Assembly (NCBI GenBank): GCA_934668515.1
Contig: CAKUNS010000011.1
Span: forward strand, 1-50,880
Length of the DNA stretch: 50,880 nt
DNA from: an uncultured Eggerthellaceae bacterium
GTDB lineage: Bacteria; Actinomycetota; Coriobacteriia; Coriobacteriales; Eggerthellaceae
Direction of reading: 5' to 3'
The first letter of the stretch is position 1, and each line of letters begins with the position of its first letter. The translations under genes and the position numbers were made by a program. A model generated the notes under the pieces. It saw only the letters and a program-made list of their open reading frames with translations, was not told the origin of the DNA and ran no database searches. Of this stretch, positions 25,175-32,870 are shown one piece after another.

Positions 25175-26224
25175 ATGTTCTCCCTTTTTGTTTCTCAATA
25201 CCCTACGTTTCTCTTGTTCCTTGGCGTCTTCGTCGCCATGGCGTTCACCCTTGTCCTTATGCCTGCTTGGATCAAGTTCCTGCGTAAGGAGCACCTGGGT
25301 CAGCAAGTGCGCGATGACGGTCCGCAAACGCATTTAGTGAAGCAGGGAACGCCCACTATGGGCGGCGTGGTCATGCTCATTGCGGTGGTTCTTACCATGG
25401 TGTTCGTGGCCGACATCACCCCTGAGGCGATCGTGCTGGTGGGCGCCGTCATCATCACCGGTCTCATCGGCTTGGTCGACGATAGCTCTTCTATCCTGCA
25501 TGGTCGTTCGTTGGGTCTGACCCCCAAGCAGAAGCTCGTCGCCCAGTTCGCCGTTGCAACGGTTTTTTGCCTGTTCGCGGTTAATTACATCGGCATTGAG
25601 CCTACGGTCGAGATCCCGCTTGCTTGCGTCATCGACCTCGGTTTCCTTACCACGCATCTGCCGATTTTCGGCGGACTTGACATTCCTTGGATCTACCTCA
25701 TTTTGGTGAATATCCTGCTTGTCGGTCTGTGCAATGCGGTTAACCTTACCGATGGCCTTGATGGCTTGGCTGCAGGAACGGTTCTTGTCGTTATGGTGGT
25801 TATGGCTGCTATCGCGTATCGCTCTGACCTTTTGGAGCCTGCCGTTCTTGCTGCGGCTATCGCTGGTGCTTGCATCGGTTTTCTATGGTTCAACTCGTAC
25901 CCGGCCGACATCTTCATGGGCGACACCGGCTCGCTTGCTTTGGGCATGGCGCTTGGCTGCCTGGCCGTCCTCACTAAATCCGAGTTCATCGTCATCATCA
26001 TCGGCGGCCTGTTCGTCGTTGAGGCGCTCTCTGTTATGATCCAGGTGTTCTACTACAAGAAAACGAAGAAGCGCGTGTTCCTTATGGCACCGCTTCATCA
26101 TCATTTCGAGAAGAAGGGCTGGAGCGAGACGAAGGTCGTTATCCGCTTCTGGATCGTCTCGGGCGCTTTCGCTGCGGTGGGCTTCTCGATTTATTTTGCT
26201 AACTCCATGATCAACGCCATTTAG
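25175..26224 (+). CDS. mraY: Phospho-MurNAc-pentapeptide transferase MraY
   Basis: MraY is the integral membrane enzyme that moves phospho-MurNAc-pentapeptide to undecaprenyl phosphate, making lipid I. The 349-residue protein has about 10 membrane segments and the catalytic and Mg-binding residues: D102-D103 (GLVDDSS), D193/D196 (NLTDGLDG), D250 (FMGDTGS) and the H308-H310 triplet (APLHHHFEKKGW). The start is directly after murF, so initiation is probably coupled to murF translation. Confidence 0.96.
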   Translation: MFSLFVSQYPTFLLFLGVFVAMAFTLVLMPAWIKFLRKEHLGQQVRDDGPQTHLVKQGTPTMGGVVMLIAVVLTMVFVADITPEAIVLVGAVIITGLIGLVDDSSSILHGRSLGLTPKQKLVAQFAVATVFCLFAVNYIGIEPTVEIPLACVIDLGFLTTHLPIFGGLDIPWIYLILVNILLVGLCNAVNLTDGLDGLAAGTVLVVMVVMAAIAYRSDLLEPAVLAAAIAGACIGFLWFNSYPADIFMGDTGSLALGMALGCLAVLTKSEFIVIIIGGLFVVEALSVMIQVFYYKKTKKRVFLMAPLHHHFEKKGWSETKVVIRFWIVSGAFAAVGFSIYFANSMINAI

Positions 26225-26293
26225 ACGCACTATCGTGTAGGGTGAATGCACCGTAAACTAACGCACTTCAAACGCATCACGGAAGAGGGTTCG

Positions 26294-27844
26294 ATGGCTT
26301 CGTCGACGGAATTCATCCCTGGCAGGAAACGCGCTCCGCAATCATTGGGGCGCGTGCTTGTTTTGGGTCTTGGAAAATCTGGAAGGGTTGCAGCGCAATA
26401 CTGCGCGGCGCTTCTTGGCACGCGCGTCGATGCGCTGTATGTCGCAGCGGGTTCGGCCAACGACGATACCCGGGCGTTCGTCGAAAAGCTTTCGGCTTCG
26501 GTGTCGTGCGCCGATCCGTGCATCTGCGAGTTCGGCGATGCGGCCGTTCCCATGCTTGCGAAACAAGCGGGCGGTCGTTTCGACTTGTGCATCGCTAGCC
26601 CCGGTATTCCGTATTGGGCTCAGCTCTATCAAGATGCTCAGGCGCATTCCGCAGAAGTGGTAAGCGAGGTCGAGTTCGCGTGGCGTGAAAGCGCCGATTC
26701 GTCGGTATGGGTTGCCATCACCGGAACGAATGGCAAAACCACCACCACGTCGTGCTGTGCGTCGCTTCTTTCCAGCGCCGGTGTGAATGCCAAGGCCGTG
26801 GGCAATATCGGCGACGTCTGCCTGAAGGCGGTTTTCGAGGGCAATACCGACGTGTACGTTGCCGAAGTGTCTTCGTACCAGTTGGCTTCCACATGCGATT
26901 TCGCGCCGAACGTTGCCGTTTGCCTGAACATCACCCCCGATCACGTTCATTGGCATAAGACCTTTGAAGCGTACCGCGATGCCAAGTTCAAGGTTCTTGA
27001 GAACTTGGGCAAGGTCCCTGGAAGCGTTGCCGTGCTTGATGCATCGAACGACGTTGTTCGCGCTAAGGTGCGCCAGATCAAGGCCATGACGACGCCCGAG
27101 CGCGGCTATCAGTACGTTCCTATGGGGACGTCCGCGGGTATGTCGGGTGACATGCGCGCGGCATGCGGTTCCGACAACGCCGCATTCATCACTGACGAAG
27201 GCATGCTTGTCGTTGCATTCGACGGCAAGGAGCATCAGCTTTGCCGTGCTGACGAGCTTAAGATCCACGGTCTTCATAACGCATCCAATGCGCTTGCGGC
27301 TTCGGTCGTGGCTATTGCCTTGGGTGTTTCGGATGACATCGTTGCTTCGGCGCTGCGTTCGTTCGCCCCGCTTGAGCATCGCATTGAACCCTGCGGCAGC
27401 ATCAATGGCGTGGCTTGCTTCAACGATTCGAAGGCCACTAACGTCGATGCCACGCTGAAAGCGCTCACGGCGTTTCCGAACGCTCGTCCGATCGTTTTGC
27501 TTGGTGGCGACGACAAGGGAACCGATCTTTCCGATTTGGTGCGTGAGGTTCATAGGAACGCGCGTGCGGCAGTGTGCTTTGGCGCTGCGGCCGATCGTTT
27601 TCTGCAGGCGTTCTCTGATAATGGGGCTGATCAACCTGAGGGCTTCCTCTTGCTTTCCGCTTCGAACATGGAAGGCGCACTCGATGCCGCACTCGATGTC
27701 GCTCATTCCGGCGACGTCGTTCTTCTTTCACCTGCATGCGCCTCGTTCGATGAGTTCCATTCGTTCGAAGAGCGCGGCATTGTTTTCAAGCACCTTGTTT
27801 CCGAGCGTTCGGGCGTCGCTTCTGCGGCTTCCGACGTTAGGTAG
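26294..27844 (+). CDS. murD: UDP-MurNAc-L-alanine:D-glutamate ligase MurD
   Basis: MurD adds D-Glu to UDP-MurNAc-L-Ala. The 516-residue protein has the Rossmann entry VLVLGLGKSGR (21-31), the P-loop AITGTNGKTTT (141-151), NITPDHVHWHKTFEAYRDAKFKV, and C-terminal CFNDSKATN and GGDDKGTD. It is longer than usual (about 440-480), partly through insertions around 300-330. GAAGAGGG stands 4-5 bp before the chosen ATG; an in-frame ATG 16 codons earlier (26246) has AGGGTGA directly against it and is a weaker option. Confidence 0.93.
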   Translation: MASSTEFIPGRKRAPQSLGRVLVLGLGKSGRVAAQYCAALLGTRVDALYVAAGSANDDTRAFVEKLSASVSCADPCICEFGDAAVPMLAKQAGGRFDLCIASPGIPYWAQLYQDAQAHSAEVVSEVEFAWRESADSSVWVAITGTNGKTTTTSCCASLLSSAGVNAKAVGNIGDVCLKAVFEGNTDVYVAEVSSYQLASTCDFAPNVAVCLNITPDHVHWHKTFEAYRDAKFKVLENLGKVPGSVAVLDASNDVVRAKVRQIKAMTTPERGYQYVPMGTSAGMSGDMRAACGSDNAAFITDEGMLVVAFDGKEHQLCRADELKIHGLHNASNALAASVVAIALGVSDDIVASALRSFAPLEHRIEPCGSINGVACFNDSKATNVDATLKALTAFPNARPIVLLGGDDKGTDLSDLVREVHRNARAAVCFGAAADRFLQAFSDNGADQPEGFLLLSASNMEGALDAALDVAHSGDVVLLSPACASFDEFHSFEERGIVFKHLVSERSGVASAASDVR

Positions 27845-27852
27845 CGTGAGGC

Positions 27853-29208
27853 ATGGCATTCAATGTGTTCGAGGAGCAAGGCTCCGATATCGGCTTCATG
27901 CGCACGCTCTTCATCTTGCTGGTCGTGGGCATGCTGCTGTTCGGTTGCGTCATGATCTACTCAGCAAGTGCCCCTTCGGCCGTTGCCGAGGGATCGCACC
28001 CCGCCGTCTACCTTCTTGACCAGTTGAAATTCGCGCTCATCGGCATTGTCGCCGCTGTTGGTGCGTGGTGCATCCCGTATCGCGTGTGGCTTGGCAGAGC
28101 GGCTAATGTCGTTTGGTTCCTAGGTATGGCGCTTGTCGTCTTGACGATGTTCTCGGGAGCAGGTGGCGATACCTGGGGTGCTCAGCGATGGCTGGTTTTG
28201 GGCCCGATTTCGTTGCAGTCGTCTGAGTTCATGAAGATCGCCATTGCCATTGTCGCCGCGAAGATCATGAGCGAATACCACAGTGGCATTCTTGAATTCA
28301 AGGAGGCGATTTGCAAAGCATTCGCTCTCGTGGGTGTTCCCATGTTGCTGATTCTTAAGACTCAGTCCGACCTTGGCACGACCATGATCATCTTTGCGGC
28401 TGTGATTGTCGTCATGTGGCTTGGTGAGGTGCCCATCCCAATCGTTGTCGGGCTCATTGTGGCTGCTGCGGGTCTTGCCGTTCTTGCTACCGTCTTCTCG
28501 TCCTATCGTTCGTCGCGATTTCTTTACCTGGATCCTTGGAACGACGGCAAAGGTGGATATGGCGCAGGGTATCAGATCATTCATTCGTATTACGCCTTCT
28601 CGCAAGGCGGCCTTTTCGGCGTGGGCATCGGCAACTCAACCGAGAAGTACCTGTACCTCCCCGAGTCCGAGACCGACTTCATCTATTCCGTCATCGGCGA
28701 GGAGCTTGGCATGTTCGGCGCCCTTGCCGTTCTTGTCGCATTCATTGTTTTGGGCTACGCGGGCTTGCGTATTGCCTATGCGGCTGAAGATGATTTCGGT
28801 TGCATGCTTGCGGGTTCGCTTACCGTCATGCTCGTCGTTCAGGCTTTCTTGAACATGGGTTCCGCCGCAGGCCTGCTTCCCACCACGGGCAAACCGCTGC
28901 CCTTCATTTCGTCGGGAGGTTCGTCGCTGATCGCGACGTTCATCATGGTGGGTTTGGTGCTATCGGTCAGTCAAGGCTCAGCGTCGTTCTCGCTGCCGTT
29001 TGGCGGGGGCAAGAAGGGCGATGTCTATGAACAGCGCCGCGACAACTTGCGCGTCATTCACGTTGACGGAGCAGCTGACAGCGGCCATAGAGCCAGTGGA
29101 TCCTCTCGTCGTACCAGCTTCTTGGATGAGTCCTCGATGTCGGGCAGCTTCGGAAACACAAGCAGTTCGTCGCGCTTATCGCGTCGTACAAGGAACGCAA
29201 GGAGATAG
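27853..29208 (+). CDS. ftsW: Peptidoglycan glycosyltransferase FtsW
   Basis: FtsW (SEDS family) polymerises lipid II at the septum with FtsI. The 451-residue protein has about 10 TM segments. The SEDS signatures are PESETDFIYSVIGEELG and PLPFISSGGSSLI. The membrane part ends near residue 380. The last 65 residues are a cytoplasmic tail rich in Ser and Arg (SGSSRRTSF, SSSSRLSRRTRNARR), likely disordered. It starts 8 bp after murD and ends 2 bp before murG, the usual dcw order. Confidence 0.94.
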   Translation: MAFNVFEEQGSDIGFMRTLFILLVVGMLLFGCVMIYSASAPSAVAEGSHPAVYLLDQLKFALIGIVAAVGAWCIPYRVWLGRAANVVWFLGMALVVLTMFSGAGGDTWGAQRWLVLGPISLQSSEFMKIAIAIVAAKIMSEYHSGILEFKEAICKAFALVGVPMLLILKTQSDLGTTMIIFAAVIVVMWLGEVPIPIVVGLIVAAAGLAVLATVFSSYRSSRFLYLDPWNDGKGGYGAGYQIIHSYYAFSQGGLFGVGIGNSTEKYLYLPESETDFIYSVIGEELGMFGALAVLVAFIVLGYAGLRIAYAAEDDFGCMLAGSLTVMLVVQAFLNMGSAAGLLPTTGKPLPFISSGGSSLIATFIMVGLVLSVSQGSASFSLPFGGGKKGDVYEQRRDNLRVIHVDGAADSGHRASGSSRRTSFLDESSMSGSFGNTSSSSRLSRRTRNARR

Positions 29209-29210
29209 AT

Positions 29211-30308
29211 ATGCTCGTAGTTCTTTCCGGTGGTGGCACTGCAGGTCACATAAACCCGGCATTGGCATTGGCAGGCGTTCTGGCCGAGCGCGGCTGCGAG
29301 GTTCGCTTCGCGGGCACGCCGCAGGGTGTCGAGTCGCGCCTTGTTTCCGAAGCGGGCATTCCGTTCAAGGGTTTCGAGGCTGCCGGCTTTAATCGCAACC
29401 ATCCGCTGAGCCTTTTCAAGGGCGTTGCTCTTATCGAGAAGAGTACCTTTGCAGCTAAGAAGTGGTTCGCTGAGATCAAGCCCGATGTCGTTGTTGGATT
29501 CGGTGGTTATGTCTCCATCCCCGTTGGCAGAGCTGCCGAGAAGATGGGCATTCCCGTTGTCATCCATGAGCAGAATTCCGTTATGGGAATGGCCAACAAG
29601 TACCTTGGCAAGAAGGCTGCACGCGTTTGCCTGACCTACGACAACGCGGCGAAGGATCTCCCCAGCACCAAGAACGTGGTTGTCACCGGTAACCCGGTTC
29701 GCGCGAGCATCTTCGAGTCCACTCGTGCCGAGGGTCGTGAGATGCTGGGCATTCCCGACGATGCGCGCATGCTGTTGGTGTTCGGCGGCAGCTTAGGCGC
29801 GCGCCATATCAATCAGGCGTTGGTTGGCATGAAGGACAAGCTGCTCTCTTATCCCGACTTGTACGTGGTTCATGTCACGGGCCCGAAGGAACTCGGCAGC
29901 GTTACCCAGGCGCTTTCCCTTACCGAGGACGAGGCGAAGCGCTGGAAGCTTTTCGGCTATCAGGATCAGATGGGGAAGTGCATGGCCGCAACCGACGCTA
30001 TCGTGTCGCGTGCGGGCGCTACGTCCCTTGCCGAGATCTCCGCGCGAGCGATTCCGGCCCTTCTTGTTCCGTTCCCGTATGCCACCGAAGATCATCAAAC
30101 CATGAACGCGCGTTCGTACGTCGAGGCGGGATGCGCGCTGATGATTCCCGATGCCGACGTTGAAACGCCGGCGTTTGCCCGCGATGTATGCGAGCTCATC
30201 GAGAACGCCGAGTTGCGCGCAAACATGACCGCAGCCGCCAAGCAACAGAAGACCGCTGACGCTGCGCGTCTTCTTGCCGACGAGGTCATGGCTGCTGCCA
30301 GGAAGTAA
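29211..30308 (+). CDS. murG: Lipid II synthase MurG
   Basis: MurG transfers GlcNAc from UDP-GlcNAc to lipid I on the inner membrane face. The 365-residue protein is of GT-B fold, with the N-terminal GGGTAGHINPALAL loop (7-20), the VVGFGGYVSIPV segment, HEQNSVMG, and the UDP-binding C-terminal half (GGSLGARHINQAL, RAGATSLAEISA). AAGGAGA precedes the ATG. It is the last gene before the cluster is interrupted; a strong hairpin follows within 60 bp. Confidence 0.96.
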   Translation: MLVVLSGGGTAGHINPALALAGVLAERGCEVRFAGTPQGVESRLVSEAGIPFKGFEAAGFNRNHPLSLFKGVALIEKSTFAAKKWFAEIKPDVVVGFGGYVSIPVGRAAEKMGIPVVIHEQNSVMGMANKYLGKKAARVCLTYDNAAKDLPSTKNVVVTGNPVRASIFESTRAEGREMLGIPDDARMLLVFGGSLGARHINQALVGMKDKLLSYPDLYVVHVTGPKELGSVTQALSLTEDEAKRWKLFGYQDQMGKCMAATDAIVSRAGATSLAEISARAIPALLVPFPYATEDHQTMNARSYVEAGCALMIPDADVETPAFARDVCELIENAELRANMTAAAKQQKTADAARLLADEVMAAARK

Positions 30309-30365
30309 TTCAATGTAGGTTGCCTTGCGCGTTTCTTTTTTGTAAAGCCTGAAGTTTCAGATCAA

Positions 30366-30402
30366 CCCTACTTGAAGTTTCAAACTTCAAGTAGGGCTTT
30401 TT
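30366..30402 (+). terminator. Terminator after murG, with a possible competing arm
   Basis: A stem of about 14-15 bp (30366-30380 with 30382-30396) has a minimal loop and is followed by CTTTTTCTTT. The 10-mer TGAAGTTTCA of its left arm (30373-30382) occurs identically 23 bp upstream (30350-30359). That copy could pair with the right arm and compete with termination. Confidence 0.85.
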
Positions 30403-30528
30403 CTTTCAGTCTTTTGGTTGATTCTCAACTCATTGCCTCCGACTTACTCTGATATCAACGAGAGATCGAGTCTGCAGACATCTCCCATAGAAAAGACGAG
30501 TTTTCAAATAATGAAGGAGTGGTTCGAG

Positions 30529-32571
30529 ATGACGAAAGCCGAAGACCGTAAAGTTTTGGTTCTGGGCGTCGACGGCATGGACCCCCGACTGTCGAGGAAG
30601 TTCTTGGCAAAGGGCATTATGCCCAACCTGCAGAAGCTGATCGATCGTGGTTCCTGCCGTGACGACCTTGTTCTTCTTGGTGGTCACCCGACGGTTACCC
30701 CGCCGATGTGGACGACGCTTGCTTGCGGCTGCTACGCCAATGTGCATGGCATTACTGCTTTCTACCGTCAGTCTCACGATCATCCGCTTGATACCATCGA
30801 GTACAACATGGATTCGACGAACTGCCAGGCAGAACCCATGTGGAACGCAACCGCCGAAGCAGGGAAGAAAACGCTCGTGTGGCACTGGCCTGGTTCCAGC
30901 TGGCCTCCGACCAGCGATAGCCCGAATCTGATGGTCGTCGATGGCAGCTCTCCGGGATGCGTCGGCATGGCGACGAGCACCCTTGAGGTCGAGTTCCTCA
31001 TGGGCGCTAAGGACACCTACAAGGAAGTCACGGTTATCCCCGCAGCTGCAACTGAAGCTCACGCTCCTTGCGTTGTCGAGAACATGGAAGTTTCCGAGAA
31101 TGCCGACGGCGCCCTTGGAATCGAGGATTGGGCAGCTAAGTACATCACCCGAATTGTTTACAAGCCGTCCCAGATGGAGGGTGAGGGCACCGAGATCGGC
31201 ATGGATCTGCAGGTTTCTCCGATCAAGGAACCCAAGGGTTGGGCTTCCGCTCCTGAAGGCGCCAAGGAAGTCATCCTGCTCACGGCAAACGGCCTTCTGC
31301 GCTGGCCCGGTCTTATTCTTAAGAACGCCGAAGGAAAGTACGACAAGGTTGCTTTCTACAAGAGCAAGAAGGATGCGGAGCCGTTCGTCGTTTTGGAAGA
31401 AGGCGTCATGGTGAAGGACGTCATGATGGACTCCTTCAAAGACGAAAAGAAGCTTCCGTGCAACCGTAACATGAAGCTGCTCAAGATTGCAGAAGACGGT
31501 TCTGAGATCACGATTTACGTTGCAGCGGCTATGAACACGTTTGACGACACCGTGTGGAGCCCGAAGAGCCTTTACTCTGAGATTCGCGAGAATTTTGGTC
31601 CGATGAAGCCGAACTCGTACATTGGCTGCCAGGACCCCATGTTGATCACTGACTGCATGCTTGATAACTGGACCGTCGCCCGCGATTGGCAGGCTGACTG
31701 CATCAATTACCTTATCAAGAAGTATGACCTCGATGTCGTTTTCAGCCACTTCCACAACGTCGATATGCAGTTCCACAAGTTCGTGAAGCACATGGCAAAT
31801 GGTAAAGAATTCAACCGCCTTCCTCAGGAGCAGTACGACAAGTTCGCCGAGGATGTCTACAAACAGACCGATGGCTACATTGGCCGCTTCCTGCACCTTC
31901 TTGACGAGGGTTGGACTATCCTCTTGGTTTCCGACCATGCCCTTATCTCGCCTAAGAACGACGTCCCGATGCTCTCCGAGAACAGCGGCCTTACCGCCGG
32001 CGTTATGAAGGAGCTCGGTTACACCGTCCTGAAGAAGGACGAGAACGGCGAGGAGATCGGCGAGATCGATTGGGAGAAGACGCGCGCGGTTGCCGTTCGC
32101 GAGTGCAACATCTACATCAACCTCAAGGGTCGCGAGGAAACCGGCATTGTCGATCCTGCCGACAAGTACGAGCTTGAAGAGCAGATCATGACCGATTTGT
32201 ATGGCTATCGCGACAAGAAGACCGGTCATCGCGTGGTTTCCGTTGCGCTGCGCAACCGTGATGCCTTACTCCTTGGCTATGGTGGTCCCGAGTGCGGCGA
32301 CATTTGCTACTGGATGGCTGAAGGTTATAACGCCGACCATGATGACTGCCTGTCCACCACGCTTGGCGAAGACGATACATCGGTGTCCCCGATCTTCGTT
32401 GCGGCGGGCGATGGAATCAAGCGCGGCTTCAAGACCGACCGCCATATCCGTGAGGTCGATGTTGCGCCGACTGTTGCTGCTCTTACCGGCGTTCGCGTGA
32501 CGAAGAACTGTGAAGGCGCTCCTGCTTATCAAATTTTCGAAGGTAAGCAAACCATCGCGGTTGAGTCTTAA
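30529..32571 (+). CDS. Alkaline phosphatase superfamily phosphodiesterase, substrate unknown
   Basis: The 680-residue cytoplasmic protein belongs to the type I phosphodiesterase/nucleotide pyrophosphatase branch. The binuclear metal site can be read: D15 (VLGVDGMD), probable nucleophile T57 (HPTVTPPMW, aligned with the KTFP threonine of NPP enzymes), HGI at 73-75, D412 and H416 (HNVDMQFH), D469-H470 (SDHA) and H604 (ADHD). Residues about 110-370 form a large insertion between the nucleophile and the second metal segment. There is no signal peptide. AAGGAG lies 9 bp before the chosen ATG; the frame is open back to 30418. It is the first gene of the module splitting the dcw cluster, followed by a permease. 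The reaction is not known. Confidence 0.82.
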   Translation: MTKAEDRKVLVLGVDGMDPRLSRKFLAKGIMPNLQKLIDRGSCRDDLVLLGGHPTVTPPMWTTLACGCYANVHGITAFYRQSHDHPLDTIEYNMDSTNCQAEPMWNATAEAGKKTLVWHWPGSSWPPTSDSPNLMVVDGSSPGCVGMATSTLEVEFLMGAKDTYKEVTVIPAAATEAHAPCVVENMEVSENADGALGIEDWAAKYITRIVYKPSQMEGEGTEIGMDLQVSPIKEPKGWASAPEGAKEVILLTANGLLRWPGLILKNAEGKYDKVAFYKSKKDAEPFVVLEEGVMVKDVMMDSFKDEKKLPCNRNMKLLKIAEDGSEITIYVAAAMNTFDDTVWSPKSLYSEIRENFGPMKPNSYIGCQDPMLITDCMLDNWTVARDWQADCINYLIKKYDLDVVFSHFHNVDMQFHKFVKHMANGKEFNRLPQEQYDKFAEDVYKQTDGYIGRFLHLLDEGWTILLVSDHALISPKNDVPMLSENSGLTAGVMKELGYTVLKKDENGEEIGEIDWEKTRAVAVRECNIYINLKGREETGIVDPADKYELEEQIMTDLYGYRDKKTGHRVVSVALRNRDALLLGYGGPECGDICYWMAEGYNADHDDCLSTTLGEDDTSVSPIFVAAGDGIKRGFKTDRHIREVDVAPTVAALTGVRVTKNCEGAPAYQIFEGKQTIAVES

Positions 32572-32710
32572 AGCCCATAGGCCGTGCGAGCGTAAGTGTT
32601 TGTTGAACCGTCCGAGAAGTTGACGTTTGGCAATTCACGCAGACCATCGAAATGCGTAGAACTCAACGTACATGCGTCAAGTGTCTTCGTTTCGTGCTCG
32701 GTCCGTCCGC

Positions 32711-32739
32711 TTGACGCTCGCATGGCTTCGTTTTCGAAT
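32711..32739 (+). promoter_or_regulatory. Candidate promoter of the APC permease gene
   Basis: TTGACG and TCGAAT are separated by 17 bp, in the 300-bp gap between the phosphodiesterase and permease genes. Transcription from it would include both hairpins of the structured leader. Confidence 0.45.
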
Positions 32740-32766
32740 CGCTGATTCCTTTACATGTCTTTTTCT

Positions 32767-32849
32767 CGGAGCGTTTCGGTAGTAAACGCTCCGACGGGCG
32801 CACCATGTGTTTGCTGTATTCCGAGTGGGGAAACGCTTGGTGCGCCCGT
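32767..32849 (+). promoter_or_regulatory. Structured leader with two adjoining hairpins and a switchable arm
   Basis: Hairpin 1 pairs 32767-32776 with 32784-32793 (10 bp, 7-nt loop). Hairpin 2 begins at the next base and pairs 32794-32805 with 32838-32849 (12 bp) around a 32-nt apical region. AAACGCT of hairpin 1's right arm recurs at 32831-32837 at the end of that apical region, so AGCGTTT (32770-32776) has two possible partners. No U-run follows either stem; the permease start is 21 bp downstream. No known riboswitch class was recognised. Confidence 0.5.
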
Positions 32850-32870
32850 GTTGATAAGATGGGAAACATC

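Noticed and set aside
30430..32229. A 599-codon minus-strand ORF opposite the phosphodiesterase gene
   Set aside because: It is the antisense shadow of a gene with intact metal-site motifs and a good ribosome binding site; the peptide resembles no family.
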